This document shows positions 63,870 through 64,000 of a stretch of DNA of 64,000 bases, piece by piece. The first letter of the stretch is position 1. Each line of letters starts with the position of its first letter. The position numbers and the translations under genes are program-made. The notes beneath the pieces are model-generated. The model did not search any database. It was not told where the DNA came from and saw only the letters and a program-made list of their open reading frames with translations. Source of the DNA: Caulobacterales bacterium (GTDB lineage Bacteria > Pseudomonadota > Alphaproteobacteria > Caulobacterales > Caulobacteraceae); the NCBI GenBank assembly GCA_016183935.1, contig JACPDR010000016.1, forward strand, positions 1 to 64,000, written 5' to 3'.

Positions 63870-64000
63870 CTAGTCGATCCGCTGAAACGGCAGCCGATTC
63901 TGGCCCAGCTGGATGTGGCCGCCCTGCGCCGGCCCCACGCCGGGCTCGAAATGGAAGGCGGCGTCCTGGGTGAGGCCGAACAGTTCGTCAGGAGAGGCCG
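63870..64000 (-). CDS. C-terminal part of an unidentified gene
   Basis: 43 codons visible, ending GQNRLPFQRID and stop TAG; preceding residues include LTQDAAFHFEPGVGPAQGGH. The rest is beyond the window; family not recognised. Confidence 0.5.
   Translation of the reverse strand, partial: ASPDELFGLTQDAAFHFEPGVGPAQGGHIQLGQNRLPFQRID

Overview
High-GC genomic DNA from an alphaproteobacterium, most likely Caulobacterales (Brevundimonas/Caulobacter-like). The inference rests on the strong G/C codon bias, a TipF-type degenerate EAL protein, the zapA-6S RNA-5-FCL order, an F1-ATPase zeta subunit (DUF1476), DUF2093, and separate purS/purQ/purL. No tRNA, rRNA, insertion sequence, prophage or CRISPR array was seen. 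The window is a dense housekeeping segment with small accessory genes wedged between conserved ones, many joined by 1- or 4-nt start/stop overlaps.

Region by region. 1-3.4 kb: glycolytic genes on the minus strand (gap, a 101-aa orphan, pgk, then class I fba, cut by the window edge). 3.4-6.4 kb: an OmpR-type two-component pair divergent from an EF-hand protein. 6.5-11.4 kb: an S41-like protein, then tkt-VOC-purT. 11.5-13.8 kb: coiled-coil protein, zapA, 6S RNA with its own promoter, 5-formyl-THF cyclo-ligase and a YmdB-like phosphoesterase. 13.9-25.1 kb: purine cluster (purL, purQ, purS, purC, purB) interleaved with DUF305, small acidic proteins, a TspO-like membrane protein, an O-acetyltransferase, a PEBP-family protein, ATPase zeta, a fasciclin lipoprotein and a family 6 DNA glycosylase. 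25.2-35.9 kb: frameshifted GST, lytic transglycosylase, family 4-type UDG, ETF-ubiquinone oxidoreductase, TPR protein, ispE, second fasciclin protein, an unknown protein and a polysaccharide deacetylase.

36.4-39.8 kb: glyQ, a lower-GC orphan gene, glyS. 39.8-44.8 kb: GDPD, inositol monophosphatase, efp with an odd 5' end, a membrane protein, bacterioferritin with its ferredoxin, thiE. 44.8-49.2 kb: MASE1-like sensor kinase, then cyanide-insensitive-type bd oxidase (cydA, cydB) plus a small third subunit whose only plausible start is ATT. 49.2-53.5 kb: proline-rich secreted protein, CxxCxxCC metal-chelating protein, VOC protein, ABC exporter, DUF2975 with an HTH partner. 53.5-64 kb: DUF6702, M1 metallopeptidase, small lipoproteins, tipF, SDR, LpxL-type acyltransferase, receiver protein, M23 peptidase, DUF2093, xseA, and the tail of an unidentified gene.

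The points most worth a second look are two cross-locus DNA motifs (one before gap and fba, one before bfd and the VOC-YkgJ pair), non-canonical or missing starts in the cyd small subunit and efp, lower-GC orphan genes coupled inside gap-pgk and glyQ-glyS, and enzymes lacking expected residues (UDG cysteines, S41 lysine). I found no convincing wholly new multi-gene defence or biosynthetic system.
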